Positions 34,880 to 43,568 are shown, counted from the stretch's first letter. The stretch: 64,000 nucleotides of DNA from Longimicrobium sp. (GCA_036389795.1 DASVWD010000139.1:1-64000), one strand, 5' to 3'. Translations and numbers: made by a program. Notes: generated by a model from the letters alone, not told the origin.

Positions 34880-36643
34880 TCAGCGCCCCGCGCCGGCCAG
34901 GTCGCGGACGACGCCGGCCAGCGCCCGCACGCGGGCCGCGTCGGCGGAGCCCGCCGCGTCGCTCTCGAGCTGGGTGGCCAGCCGCGTGAGCGCGTTGCGC
35001 CGAGCGACTCCGCGAAGCCGCTCGGCCTGGTCCAGGTCGCGCGCCACGCGGGTGACCCGGGTGCCGGAGAGGCCGCGGCCGCGCGTGAGCTGGTCCAGGT
35101 AGGCGCGCGCCACCACGAAGCTGGCGGGCCAGGAGAGCTTCGTCTGGTGCTGCGGGTTGAAGGACTCCATCCGCACCAGCTTCGCCGCCTCGAGCTCGTT
35201 CTGCGACAGGTGCTCGCCGGGCTGGAGCCGGAACACGTCGAGCCCGCGGCCGATCTCCGAGGCGTAGATGTAGCCGTTGTACCAGTACGCCGACCAGAAC
35301 CCGCCGATCGCCGGCCGGTCGGTGGTCATCGGGCCGCGGTCGAAGAAGGCGATCTCCACCGGGTGCGCGGGGTCGGTGAAGTCGAAGACCGAGACGCCGC
35401 CCTGGTACCACGCCTGCACCATGATGTCGCGCCCCGGCACGGGAACGAGCGAGCCGTTGTGCGCCACGCAGTTCTCCAGCGCGGTCTGCGCCGCGGGCAT
35501 CTTGTAGTAGCCGGCGAAGCTCAGCTCGCGTCCCGTGAGCGTGAAGATGGCGTCCGCCCCCCACTCGCGCCGGTCGCCGGCCTGGCAGCGGGGAGACACG
35601 CCGCCGCCCCACTCGTCGGTGTAGATCACCTTGCTGCCGTCGTTGTTGAACGTCGCCGAGTGCCAGTAGGCGAAGTTGGGGTCGAACACCTCCTCGACCC
35701 GCCGGGGGTTGGCCGGGTCGCTGATGTCCAGCAGGATCCCGTTCCCCGCGCACGCCCCGGCGCCCAGGCCCAGCTCCGGGTACACGGTGATGTCGTGGCA
35801 CTGGTTGGTCTGCGCCGTCTCCTGCGTCCCCGGGCGCTGGGCGCCGCCCTGCCAGAGCCCGGCGACGTTGCCGGTCTGCGGGTCGGCGAAGATGCGCGGC
35901 GTGTTCACCACCCGGGCCTGCTGCGGCGCGGCCAGCGGCACCTTGATCACCTCGATGCGGAAGTACGAGGTGTTGGGGTCCTCCTGCGGCGCGCGCCCCG
36001 AGCACCCCGAGAGCTCCTGCGCCGGCCGCACCGGGCTGGTGCCCTGCACGTAGATGTAGACGTTCTCCCGGTCGCGCGGGTCGGTCACCAGCGTGTGCGT
36101 GTGCGAGCCCCGGCAGGTCTGCACGGCGGCCACCTGCCGCGGCCGGTCCAGGTCGCCGATGTCGAAGATGCGGACCCCCAGGAACCGGTCGGCGCTGATC
36201 GAGTCCGCCACCCCGGACGAAGCGCAGTCGGCGCGGCCGCGCCGCTCCTCCACCGACACGAAGAGCAGGTTGCGGTAGACGGAGACGTCGCCCTGGCCGC
36301 CGGGGCACACGTGCGTCTTGCGCAGGGTGGGATTGGCCGGGTTGGAGATGTCCCACACCTGGAAGCCGTTGTAGCCGCCCAGGAAGAGGAGGTTGCCGCG
36401 GAAGGCGAGGTCGGCGTTGGCGAAGCTGAAGTCGCCCATGTTGGCCGCGTTGAAGAAGCCGGCCGGGCGGTCGCGGTGCGCCACCAGCTCCATGCCGCGG
36501 GCGGCCGTCGCGGCGTCGCCCCAGCCGCCGCGCAGCCCCACCCGCGGGTCCTGGGGCTGCTGCGCGCCCGCCGGGCCCGCGGCGGAAAGGAGCCCGGCCG
36601 CGAGCAGCGCGGGCCAGGCCAGGGCGGTCGTCTTGGATCTCAT
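34880..36643 (-). CDS. Secreted LVIVD-repeat beta-propeller protein
   Basis: 587-aa exported protein with an N-terminal signal peptide (ALAWPALLAAGLLSAAGPAGAQ). The body is a series of LVIVD-type repeats forming a beta-propeller: GYNGFQVWDISNPANPTLRK, LGVRIFDIGDLDRPRQVA, NGILLDISDPANPRRVEE and GVSVFDFTDPAHPVEIA. A C-terminal helical segment follows. Such proteins are extracellular and of unknown function in bacteria. Four cysteines in the repeats could form disulfides. It is followed downstream by a perfect terminator and preceded by the DUF305 gene on the same strand. Confidence 0.88.
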   Translation of the reverse strand: MRSKTTALAWPALLAAGLLSAAGPAGAQQPQDPRVGLRGGWGDAATAARGMELVAHRDRPAGFFNAANMGDFSFANADLAFRGNLLFLGGYNGFQVWDISNPANPTLRKTHVCPGGQGDVSVYRNLLFVSVEERRGRADCASSGVADSISADRFLGVRIFDIGDLDRPRQVAAVQTCRGSHTHTLVTDPRDRENVYIYVQGTSPVRPAQELSGCSGRAPQEDPNTSYFRIEVIKVPLAAPQQARVVNTPRIFADPQTGNVAGLWQGGAQRPGTQETAQTNQCHDITVYPELGLGAGACAGNGILLDISDPANPRRVEEVFDPNFAYWHSATFNNDGSKVIYTDEWGGGVSPRCQAGDRREWGADAIFTLTGRELSFAGYYKMPAAQTALENCVAHNGSLVPVPGRDIMVQAWYQGGVSVFDFTDPAHPVEIAFFDRGPMTTDRPAIGGFWSAYWYNGYIYASEIGRGLDVFRLQPGEHLSQNELEAAKLVRMESFNPQHQTKLSWPASFVVARAYLDQLTRGRGLSGTRVTRVARDLDQAERLRGVARRNALTRLATQLESDAAGSADAARVRALAGVVRDLAGAGR

Positions 36644-36698
36644 ACGCGTTCCGTGTGAGGGGTGAGACGGTTCCGGCTGTATCTCTCGCGAAAGCCCG

Positions 36699-37385
36699 TC
36701 AGCGCCGGCGGGGAGCGGGCGGCGGTCCGCCCAGCATCCTGCGCATGCGCGCGATCTCGGCCCGCTGGTCGGCGTCGACGTCGGACGCGATCTGGAAGAC
36801 GTCGGAGTCCTGCGCGGCGCCGGAGCGGGAGAGGAGCTCCGCCACCATGGTCAGCGCGCCCTCGTGGTGGCGGATCATGAGCTCCAGGAAGAGCCGGTCG
36901 AACTCCGCCCCCGTGGCGGCCGACAGCCGGGCCAGCTCCTCCGGGGTGAGCATCCCGGGCATCTGCGCGTGCCCGCCGCCGGCCTCGTGGTGCGCGTGCC
37001 GCGCATCGGGAACCGGCTGTCCGTGATCCCGCAGCCATTGCCGCATGCGGTCGATCTCGGTCTGCTGCGAGGCCGTGATCCGCTCGGCGAGGAGCCGCAC
37101 GTCCTGGCGGCCGCTGCGCTCGGGGACCAGGCGCGTCATCTCCAGCGCCTGCGCGTGGTGGGCGATCATCCCCGTCATGAACCGCACGTCCGCCTCGTTC
37201 GCCCCGGGCCGGGGCACGGGCACGGTGTCGGCTCTCTCCGCGGCGGCGGGCGGGGGGCTCGCCGCGCCCTGAGCAGCGGGCTGGACGTCCGCCGGTGCAG
37301 ACTGGCGGGCCGCGCTGCCGCACGAGACGAGAGCGACGGCCGCAAGCACGCCCGCGGCCGCCGTCCATCGTGACGGCGTCCGCAT
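36699..37385 (-). CDS. DUF305 lipoprotein
   Basis: 228 aa. The signal ends in a lipobox (VALVSCGS). Two DUF305 half-repeats follow: FMTGMIAHHAQALEMTRLVP and FLELMIRHHEGALTMVAELL, each with the MI-x-HH pattern typical of ferritin-like, metal-binding DUF305 proteins, which often accompany copper handling. A His-rich linker (ARHAHHEAGGGHAQMPGM) lies between them. It could be functionally linked to the secreted LVIVD protein just downstream. ATG 37385 is chosen; other Met codons upstream are possible. Confidence 0.88.
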   Translation of the reverse strand: MRTPSRWTAAAGVLAAVALVSCGSAARQSAPADVQPAAQGAASPPPAAAERADTVPVPRPGANEADVRFMTGMIAHHAQALEMTRLVPERSGRQDVRLLAERITASQQTEIDRMRQWLRDHGQPVPDARHAHHEAGGGHAQMPGMLTPEELARLSAATGAEFDRLFLELMIRHHEGALTMVAELLSRSGAAQDSDVFQIASDVDADQRAEIARMRRMLGGPPPAPRRR

Positions 37386-37516
37386 GCGACGTACGCTCCC
37401 TGCGGGACGAGCGGATCTGCGCCCGGGCGACATCATGCTTCGCATCGCCTGCACAATGGGATTCTCGTAAACACCTCGCAAGACGCCATCCGGAATCCAC
37501 CCAGACGGTGTTGCAG

Positions 37517-38014
37517 TCAGCACTGTGAATCGTGAGGTGTCGAGGGCGCGGCGAGCCGGTCGGCCAGGGCGGGTCGCGAGGTTTTCAGCCAGCGATGAAC
37601 CTGTTGCAGGAGCCGCGCAACCTGCCTTCGCGCGTTCTCCAGATCTTCCGGCTCCAGCTCTTCCTCGTCTCCATACATCGCGATGTGCCGCCCCCCGCGA
37701 AGGCCCTGCATGGCATCGGCGGCCCGCTCGAGCTCCTCGTCACCGAGCGCGCCGAGAGCGAAGAACGTCACGTGATGGTGCCCGCCCACCGCCCCGCGCG
37801 GCCGGTAGCCCGCGCCGCGGAGCACTGCCGTGGCCGCTCGGAACGCCGCCTGGTAGACGTGGATGAACGCACCCGCGACGCTCAGCCCCGGCACCGAGGC
37901 ATCGGACCACTCGCGAAGCGCGGCCGCCCAGATCGTCGCCACTTCGGCGTCGTCGGCCGCCACCGCTTCGAGGCTCCGTGCTTCGAGCAAGCGGTCGATC
38001 CGCTGCTGGTTCAC
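37517..38014 (-). CDS. hepT: HEPN-domain protein (HepT-like toxin)
   Basis: 165-aa all-helical protein encoded 4 nt overlapping a nucleotidyltransferase gene, the arrangement of MntA/HepT toxin-antitoxin pairs. HEPN features are LLEARSLEAVAADDAEVATIWAA and the C-terminal helices DLENARRQVARLLQQVHRWL. The usual RNase motif R-x4-6-H-x-Y is not present in that spacing; the nearest is LRGGRHIAMYG, an R-x3-H with a tyrosine 4 residues on. It may be an inactive or SAV_6107-like variant. Toxicity is therefore an inference from gene order. Confidence 0.8.
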   Translation of the reverse strand: MNQQRIDRLLEARSLEAVAADDAEVATIWAAALREWSDASVPGLSVAGAFIHVYQAAFRAATAVLRGAGYRPRGAVGGHHHVTFFALGALGDEELERAADAMQGLRGGRHIAMYGDEEELEPEDLENARRQVARLLQQVHRWLKTSRPALADRLAAPSTPHDSQC

Positions 38015-38634
38015 GCGGCCACCGTCCCCAGCCGGTCCTCGTCACCCACGACCCACCGCTTCGGCCCGGCGAGGATGCGCCGGAGGACCGCGTTCCCCGC
38101 CCCGAGCTGCCGCTCCAGCTTCTCGCGCGTGTAGGTGCGGACCTCCACCGGTCGGCCGAGCAGCACCGACGCCTCGGCCGCCCCGCGGCCGAGGCGCGCC
38201 TCGGCGACCCGGTCGCCGACCACCATCACGTCGACATCGCTGTCCTCGCGGGCGTCTCCCCGCGCGAAGGAGCCGAACACGAACGCGGCCTCGATCCCCT
38301 CCACCCCCGCGATGGCTTCCTCCACGACCTCGGCCGGGTCCGCGAAGTCGCGGATGAGCTGCCTCAGCGCCTTCCATCCCGGGTGTGCCTGGGCGGCGCG
38401 GTACAGCACGCGCGGCCCCTCCGCGACGCGCTCCACGAGCCCGCGCCGCTCCAGCCGCTGCAGCTCGCGATGCAGGGAGCTCATCGAGAGACCGCAGTGG
38501 CGCTGAAGTGCACGCACGTGCTCCGGCTCCTCCCCGTGCAGCGCGAAGTGCAGCACCAGCCGGGCGAAGGCGGGCGACGCCAGCACCTCGCCCAGGCCTC
38601 CGGGCTCCGCCTCCTTCACTGATTTTCGGTGCAT
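38011..38634 (-). CDS. mntA: Winged-helix/nucleotidyltransferase antitoxin (MntA-like)
   Basis: 207 aa. An N-terminal winged helix (RLVLHFALHGEEPEHVRALQ, GLSMSSLHRELQRLERRGLV) is fused to a minimal nucleotidyltransferase domain with the catalytic GSFARGDAREDSDVDVMVV signature. In MntA/HepT systems the transferase silences the HEPN toxin by AMPylation. The fused winged helix suggests it also represses its own promoter; a near-perfect palindrome sits 20 nt upstream of the start. ATG 38634 is supported by GGAGAG about 10 nt upstream; an in-frame TTG at 38676 lies inside that palindrome. Confidence 0.85.
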   Translation of the reverse strand: MHRKSVKEAEPGGLGEVLASPAFARLVLHFALHGEEPEHVRALQRHCGLSMSSLHRELQRLERRGLVERVAEGPRVLYRAAQAHPGWKALRQLIRDFADPAEVVEEAIAGVEGIEAAFVFGSFARGDAREDSDVDVMVVGDRVAEARLGRGAAEASVLLGRPVEVRTYTREKLERQLGAGNAVLRRILAGPKRWVVGDEDRLGTVAA

Positions 38635-38654
38635 GGCGGCACTCTCTCCTGGCA

Positions 38655-38677
38655 GTTGTTCCAAAATTTGGAGCAAC
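38655..38677 (-). promoter_or_regulatory. Palindromic operator of MntA/HepT-like operon
   Basis: GTTGTTCCAAA-A-TTTGGAGCAAC: 11-bp arms with one mismatch, 20 nt upstream of the start. On the minus strand TTGACG (38688-38693) lies 17 nt from CAAATT (38665-38670), so the operator would cover the -10 of that promoter. Confidence 0.7.
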
Positions 38678-38760
38678 TAATCGTATTCGTCAAGGATTGC
38701 TTTACCGCGTTCAGCAACGTGCATCTCAAAGGTGACTGGTCGACACCGGGGTTGATAAAA

Positions 38761-38773
38761 TGCACAGAGTGCA
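38761..38773 (+). promoter_or_regulatory. TGCAC-AGA-GTGCA palindrome upstream of helicase gene
   Basis: Perfect 5-bp arms, 82 nt upstream of the primase-helicase start and just after a TTGATA (38752-38757) that could be a -35. No convincing -10 was found. Confidence 0.45.
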
Positions 38774-38854
38774 CAGATTGAGTAGCGGATGACCACCCGC
38801 CATCTGTGTCGGATTACCCGCCAACCGATATAGGAAGCCCCCAGAGGAGCAGCG

Positions 38855-41323
38855 TTGACTTCCACGCGAGACCAGTTGCTTGCGCAAATCGCCGCTGAAG
38901 AAGCTCAGCTTGTACAACTCGACGATCAACGGGCGGCGGCGCGTGCGCGCCTGGTGGCACTGCGGCAGCAGCTTACCACCTCCGCTGACCCGGCCGCGGC
39001 TCCTGGGCTTCCGCTTCTCGCTGGAGCAGTGATCCCCACCACCCCCGCCGAGAAAGTGAAGCTCTTCCGCTCGCTCTTCCGCGGACGCGAAGACGTCTTT
39101 CCCACGCGATTCGTCAGCAGGAAAACAGGTAAGGCAGGCTACGCGCTCGCCTGCAACAACAAGTTCGTGCCCGGAATCTGCGGCTTACCTCGGATCAAGT
39201 GCGGTGAGTGCCCGAACCAGGCTTTTGTCCCTGTCGGTGCCCGAGCCGTCCTGGACCACCTGCAGGGGCGCCACGTGATGGGAGTCTACCCGCTCCTTCA
39301 GGACGAGACCTGCTGGTTTCTGGCGGTGGACTTCGACAAGACGGGGTGGAAAGACGACACCGCCGCATTCGTGGAGACCTGTCGCTCGGCCGGCGTGCCG
39401 GTCGCGATCGAACGCTCGCGCTCGGGGAACGGCGCACACGCCTGGTTCTTCTTCACGGCGACGGTCCCGGCGAGCGTCGCCCGAACGATGGGCTCCTATC
39501 TGATTACCGAGACGATGGCGAGGCGCCACCAGCTCGGCATGGAGTCCTACGACCGCCTCTTTCCCAACCAGGACACCCTGCCGCGCGGCGGTTTCGGAAA
39601 TCTCATCGCGCTGCCCCTCCAGTACGAGCCGCGCAAGGAAGGCAACACCGTCTTCCTGGACGACGCGTTCGAGCCGTATCCCGACCAGTGGGCGTTTCTC
39701 GCATCGACACCCCGGATCGAAACGGACACGGTCGAGGCGATTGCCCGGGAAGCGACCCGCCGCGGCCAAGTCGTCGGCGTGCGTCTCGCCGAGCCCGCGG
39801 ACGACGATTCCGCAGCGCCGTGGGCGCGCTCGCCGTCGGGACGCTTCCCTCGCACCCCGATCCCAGGCCCGCTGCCGAAGGAAGTGCGTGCGGTGCTCGC
39901 GCAGCGGTTGTTCATCGACAAGACAGGGCTCCCCTCGCCACTGCTCAACCAGATCAAGCGGCTCGCGGCATTTCAGAACCCGGAGTTCTACAAGAAGCAG
40001 CAGCTGCGCCTCTCCACGGCGCTCACGCCTCGCGTGATCGCCTGCGCCGAGGAATTCCCGCAGCACATTGCTCTCCCACGGGGATGTCGTAGCGACCTCG
40101 AAGCGCTTCTGGAACAACATGGCGTTGAACTCGTCGTCGACGACCAGCGCCTCGTCGGCGATGCGGCTTCATTCCGCTTCCACGGGGAGCTCACTCCGGT
40201 TCAGGATCAGGCCGCGCGCGAGCTTCTGCGTCACGACATCGGCGTGTTCGTCGCGCCGCCTGGGATCGGCAAGACCGTCCTCGGCACGTACCTCATCGCC
40301 GAACGTGGGCGGAGCACCCTCGTGCTCGTGCACCGCCGGCCGCTCCTCGACCAGTGGATCGCGCAGCTCTCGACGTTCCTCGACCTCGACGAAAAGGACG
40401 TGGGACGGATCGGCGGCGGCAGGCGTGAGCCGAACGGCCGCCTGGACGTCGCGATGATCCAGAGCCTGGTCCACAGGGGAAGCGTGGATGACATCGCGGC
40501 AACATACGGCCATGTGATCGTCGACGAGTGCCACCACGTGCCCGCCGTGTCGTTCGAGCGGGTGCTCTCCGAGATCAAGGCCCGATACGTCGTGGGATTG
40601 ACGGCCACACCCCACCGCCGGGATGGACATCATCCCATCCTGGAGATGCAGCTCGGGCCCGTAAGGTTTTCCGTGGACTCGAAGCATCACGCTGCGCGGC
40701 GGCCTTTCGACCACCGCGTCGTAATGCGCGATACGGCTTTCCGGCTGGATAGCGCCGCGGCCGGAATGGGCATCCAGCAGATCTACCAGGCGCTGGCGGA
40801 GAACGAGGCACGCAACAGTCTCATTCTCGACGACGTGGTTGCTGCCCTGGAGGAAGGGCGCTCACCAATCGTGCTGACCGAAAGACGGGACCACCTGGAG
40901 TACTTCGCCGAGCGGCTGCGGGGCCTAGTCCCGAACCTGATCGTCCTTCAAGGGAAGATGACCGCGAAGGAACGCCGTGACTTCAGCGCGAAGCTCGCCG
41001 ACATTCCGGACGCTGAGAGGCGCCTCGTCGTGGCAACTGGCCGGTACATCGGCGAGGGCTTCGACGACACGCGGCTCGATACGCTGTTCCTCGCGATGCC
41101 AGTCTCCTGGAAAGGGACGCTCGTGCAGTACACGGGGCGCCTGCACCGATTCCATCCCGGAAAAGCGGAAGTCCGCGTCTACGATTACGTCGACCGCGAA
41201 GTACCGTTGCTGAGGCGTATGTTCGAGAAACGACTGCGCACCTATCGCACAATCGGCTACGCCCTGGAAGAGTTGCAACTCCAGCACGATCCAATGCAAA
41301 TCGGGTTGGAGAACCGGCCGTGA
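38855..41323 (+). CDS. TOTE-type AEP primase-superfamily 2 helicase
   Basis: 822 aa. A coiled-coil N-terminus (LLAQIAAEEAQLVQLDDQR) leads to a zinc-knuckle-like segment (CGLPRIKCGECPNQ). An archaeo-eukaryotic primase domain follows (WFLAVDFDKTGW with the catalytic DxD, then SRSGNGAHAWFFF and GNLIALPLQ). An SF2 helicase closes the protein: APPGIGKTVLGTYL (Walker A), IVDECHHV (Walker B), VGLTATPHRRDG, YTGRLHRFHPGK. This primase-helicase union is that of TOTE conflict systems, implicated in anti-mobile-element defence. The TTG start at 38855 is supported by AGAGGAG ending 5 nt upstream. Base composition is more relaxed than in the EPS genes. Confidence 0.85.
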   Translation: MTSTRDQLLAQIAAEEAQLVQLDDQRAAARARLVALRQQLTTSADPAAAPGLPLLAGAVIPTTPAEKVKLFRSLFRGREDVFPTRFVSRKTGKAGYALACNNKFVPGICGLPRIKCGECPNQAFVPVGARAVLDHLQGRHVMGVYPLLQDETCWFLAVDFDKTGWKDDTAAFVETCRSAGVPVAIERSRSGNGAHAWFFFTATVPASVARTMGSYLITETMARRHQLGMESYDRLFPNQDTLPRGGFGNLIALPLQYEPRKEGNTVFLDDAFEPYPDQWAFLASTPRIETDTVEAIAREATRRGQVVGVRLAEPADDDSAAPWARSPSGRFPRTPIPGPLPKEVRAVLAQRLFIDKTGLPSPLLNQIKRLAAFQNPEFYKKQQLRLSTALTPRVIACAEEFPQHIALPRGCRSDLEALLEQHGVELVVDDQRLVGDAASFRFHGELTPVQDQAARELLRHDIGVFVAPPGIGKTVLGTYLIAERGRSTLVLVHRRPLLDQWIAQLSTFLDLDEKDVGRIGGGRREPNGRLDVAMIQSLVHRGSVDDIAATYGHVIVDECHHVPAVSFERVLSEIKARYVVGLTATPHRRDGHHPILEMQLGPVRFSVDSKHHAARRPFDHRVVMRDTAFRLDSAAAGMGIQQIYQALAENEARNSLILDDVVAALEEGRSPIVLTERRDHLEYFAERLRGLVPNLIVLQGKMTAKERRDFSAKLADIPDAERRLVVATGRYIGEGFDDTRLDTLFLAMPVSWKGTLVQYTGRLHRFHPGKAEVRVYDYVDREVPLLRRMFEKRLRTYRTIGYALEELQLQHDPMQIGLENRP

Positions 41324-41555
41324 AGCGCGAGTCCGCTTTCTTTCCGCCGCTACGGCTTGCGCTGAGTAATTCCAGCAATCAAGGACTCCCTAGGCTCCAT
41401 CCGCAGCAGTACAAGGGGTGTGGGCATTGACAGCAGGGTATTGAACGCCTACGTGTGAGGCGTCCATCTCCACGGTCTGCGCCATGGCGACGACGCTCTC
41501 GTCGCTGGAGCGGACCGTCCCAACCTTGACCCGTCCCCCTGCACCCGGTCACCCG

Positions 41556-42320
41556 ATGGAGATCTCGAAGAGCTTCGTGGTGAACGCGCCGGCCGCCGCC
41601 GCGTGGGAGTTCCTCACCACGCCCGCACGCGTGGTCCGCTGCCTCCCCGGCGCCGCCCTCGGCGAGGCGGTGGACGAGCGGACGCACGCCGGCACCATCA
41701 GCATCAAGGTGGGCCCCGTGCAGGCCAGCTACCGCGGGACGATGCGCTTCGAGCGCCTGGACGCCGAGGCGCGGACGGCCGAGATCGTGGCGTCGGGCCA
41801 GGAGACCCGCGGCAGGGGCGGCGCCCAGATGCGCATGACCAGCCGCATGGTGGAGCGCGCGCCGGGCGAGACCGAGGTCCACGTCACCTCGGACGTGCAG
41901 GTGGTGGGGCTGCTGGCGCAGTTCGGCCGCGGGATGATTCAGGACGTCAGCGACCAGCTCTTCCAGAGGTTCGTCGACTGCGCCCGCGCGGAGCTGGAGG
42001 CCGCCCCCGCCACCCCGACTCCCCCGGAAGCGGTCGCGGTCGCGGCCGATGCCGTCGCGGAGAGCGTCGCCGCTCCGCCGGCCCCCGCTGCCGCCGCGGG
42101 TCCCGCGTCGGTCGACGCCGCGCCCGCCCCACGTCCCGCGGCCACGATCCCGCCCGCCGCCACACCGGCCCCCGCGCCACACGCGGCGGAGCCGATCGAC
42201 GCCCTCTCGCTCGGCGGCGCGGCGCTGGGGCGCGCCGCGGGACGGGCCGCGAGGCGGCCCGTGGTCTGGGCCGTCGTCGTCCTCCTCGTCCTCGCCCTGG
42301 TCTGGCTGATCAGCCGCTGA
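41556..42320 (+). CDS. coxG: CoxG-like SRPBCC protein
   Basis: 254 aa. The N-terminal SRPBCC fold has MEISKSFVVNAPAAAAWEFL, RVVRCLPGAALGEAVDE, VGPVQASYRGTMRFE, VASGQETRGRG and FGRGMIQDVSDQLFQRFVDC, the pattern of CO-dehydrogenase subunit G. A Pro/Ala-rich linker joins a C-terminal membrane helix (VVVLLVLALVWLISR). CoxG anchors or matures Mo-hydroxylases at the membrane. No intact coxL, coxM or coxS is nearby; only decayed CoxL tails follow, so the operon seems broken. ATG 41556 is chosen; ATG 41484 would add 24 residues without family support. Confidence 0.9.
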   Translation: MEISKSFVVNAPAAAAWEFLTTPARVVRCLPGAALGEAVDERTHAGTISIKVGPVQASYRGTMRFERLDAEARTAEIVASGQETRGRGGAQMRMTSRMVERAPGETEVHVTSDVQVVGLLAQFGRGMIQDVSDQLFQRFVDCARAELEAAPATPTPPEAVAVAADAVAESVAAPPAPAAAAGPASVDAAPAPRPAATIPPAATPAPAPHAAEPIDALSLGGAALGRAAGRAARRPVVWAVVVLLVLALVWLISR

Positions 42321-42341
42321 CGGGCATGGTGCGGGCAGGAC

Positions 42342-42368
42342 GCTGCCGCGGCATACCGCCGCGGCAGC
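42342..42368 (+). terminator. Hairpin terminator after coxG
   Basis: Perfect 11-bp stem (42342-42352 with 42358-42368) and 5-nt loop, 21 nt after the coxG stop. Confidence 0.75.
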
Positions 42369-42428
42369 AGTGCGCAGCCTCCAAACGATGTCAGGCCGCA
42401 TCCACCAGATCCAGGTGATCAGCGACTC

Positions 42429-42860
42429 GTGCGAACGTATCCCTTACCAGTGCTCCATGCGATGCTCGTGGTGCCGTTCCTTCTCGGCGCCTGCGCCTCG
42501 CGCGCCGCGGCTCCGGAGACGCCGGCGCGGTGGCAGGAAGTGCACCACGTGGGTGGAGCGGCACATTCGATCGACGTCGGCGGCGTGGTCCCCCTCGGGC
42601 CGTCGCGATACCGGGTGCTCTACCGCATGAGCCTCGCGTCTCCGACGAGCAATCCCGCCGGCCAGCGGTTCGATCGCCTGCAGGGGCTCAAGGAGTACGA
42701 TTGTGAGCAGATGCGCGAGCGCTCCCTCACGTTCGAGATGTACTCCGGGGAGCGGCGCATCCAGGGGAGCCGGGATCCCGGTGAATGGGAGACCCCTTCC
42801 GGCCCCGCGGGCGACGTGCTCCGGGCGGTCTGCGCGACCCTTGCCGTGCCGCCGAAGTAG
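42429..42860 (+). CDS. Predicted lipoprotein (surface-adhesin-E-like fold)
   Basis: 143 aa with signal and lipobox (LVVPFLLGACAS). The mature part is beta-rich (HHVGGAAHSIDVGGVVPLGPSRYRVLYRM split around an aromatic strand) and ends in CEQMRERSLTFEMYSGE and VLRAVCATLAV. The order Tyr-Asp-Cys followed by a strand and a late Cys is common in surface-adhesin-E-like small lipoproteins of soil bacteria. GTG 42429 is the longest start; ATG 42462 would remove part of the n-region. No operon partner is evident. Function unknown. Confidence 0.7.
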   Translation: MRTYPLPVLHAMLVVPFLLGACASRAAAPETPARWQEVHHVGGAAHSIDVGGVVPLGPSRYRVLYRMSLASPTSNPAGQRFDRLQGLKEYDCEQMRERSLTFEMYSGERRIQGSRDPGEWETPSGPAGDVLRAVCATLAVPPK

Positions 42861-42946
42861 ACACATCGCGCAAGTGAGCGTTCGACTTCCCAGGACCACC
42901 AGGCCGCGGGCGACCTGTCTCGAGGGTCCGACGGGGTACAGGAGGC

Positions 42947-43021
42947 GTGACGCACATCGACATCCCCATCACACCCGAGAAGGTGTGGAAAATCCTGCAC
43001 AAGAGGGGAGTGGCGGAGTAG
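42947..43021 (+). pseudogene. CoxL C-terminal fragment, echo 1
   Basis: Encodes THIDIPITPEKVWKILHKRG then VAE-stop in frame: the last 24 codons of an aerobic CO-dehydrogenase/xanthine-dehydrogenase large subunit. No upstream part of the gene is present. Three further echoes lie at 43730-44093, 45861-46014 and 48330-48441. Confidence 0.85.
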
Positions 43022-43133
43022 CGAAGGCGGCAAGACCGGTGGGGCGTCGGCGAGAGCAGGTAGCGTTGGCGTGCCCCACCGGGGCGGAGCGGGGCGGCGC
43101 TTCGGACTGCAACGGGGGGTCTGCCGCGAAAGG
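43022..43133 (+). repeat. 112-bp repeat adjacent to CoxL echo, copy 1
   Basis: Downstream of CoxL echo 1. The same sequence, with scattered substitutions and small indels, follows CoxL echo 3 at 46015-46124 and again ends in GGTCTGCCGCGAAAGG. It shows that the duplicated unit extends beyond the gene fragment. Confidence 0.85.
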
Positions 43134-43215
43134 GGCCGTCATGCTTCACGTCGCCCGGCCCTGGGAAGCGTGGTGCCGCCGAACGGCGTACGAGCTCAGC
43201 CGCAACCCAAGATCG

Positions 43216-43410
43216 TTACACGTGATCCTCTGGCTGTGAGCTCGCCGCTTCCGCTTGCAAGTCTGCGATGTTCTGCTTGATCCGGGAAAGCATCGCCGCA
43301 TACTTGTCCTCGGACAGGCCGCTCATCAAATCAGTGAGTCCTGCTGCGGCCTGTTCGTGAGAGCTGATCGCCTTTTGTAGCGCAAGCTGCTTGTTCTCTT
43401 GTGGCTCCAT
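43216..43410 (-). CDS. Small acidic hypothetical protein (64 aa)
   Basis: 64-aa helical protein of less GC-rich composition (ENKQLALQKAISSHEQAAAG, YAAMLSRIKQNIADLQAEA). No family is recognised; the pattern suggests an amphipathic helical pair or small coiled coil. It is supported by a good Shine-Dalgarno (AGGAA 7 nt before ATG 43410) and by a promoter with 17-nt spacing 104 nt upstream that is shared with two other genes in the region. A toxin-antitoxin or anti-sigma role cannot be told from sequence. Confidence 0.65.
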   Translation of the reverse strand: MEPQENKQLALQKAISSHEQAAAGLTDLMSGLSEDKYAAMLSRIKQNIADLQAEAASSQPEDHV

Positions 43411-43513
43411 TCGAATTTCCTGTTCGAGGCGGCTGGATACGACGCGACGGGTGACGTCAGGTCCCGGGCAAACGGACGTAGCTTACGCAGCCTCCACCTG
43501 CCCTCTCCGCAGG

Positions 43514-43542
43514 ATAATGGGGCGCTACACCGCACCGATCAA
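43514..43542 (-). promoter_or_regulatory. Shared promoter repeat, copy A
   Basis: Minus strand: TTGATC (43537-43542), 17-nt spacer, CATTAT (43514-43519). It belongs to a roughly 75-bp repeat (about 43495-43570) also found upstream of the DUF4157 gene (copy B) and a lipoprotein gene (copy C), always pointing at a minus-strand gene. Here it drives the 64-aa gene. Confidence 0.75.
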
Positions 43543-43568
43543 GACGAATGTCAGAACCCGGGCTGCCG

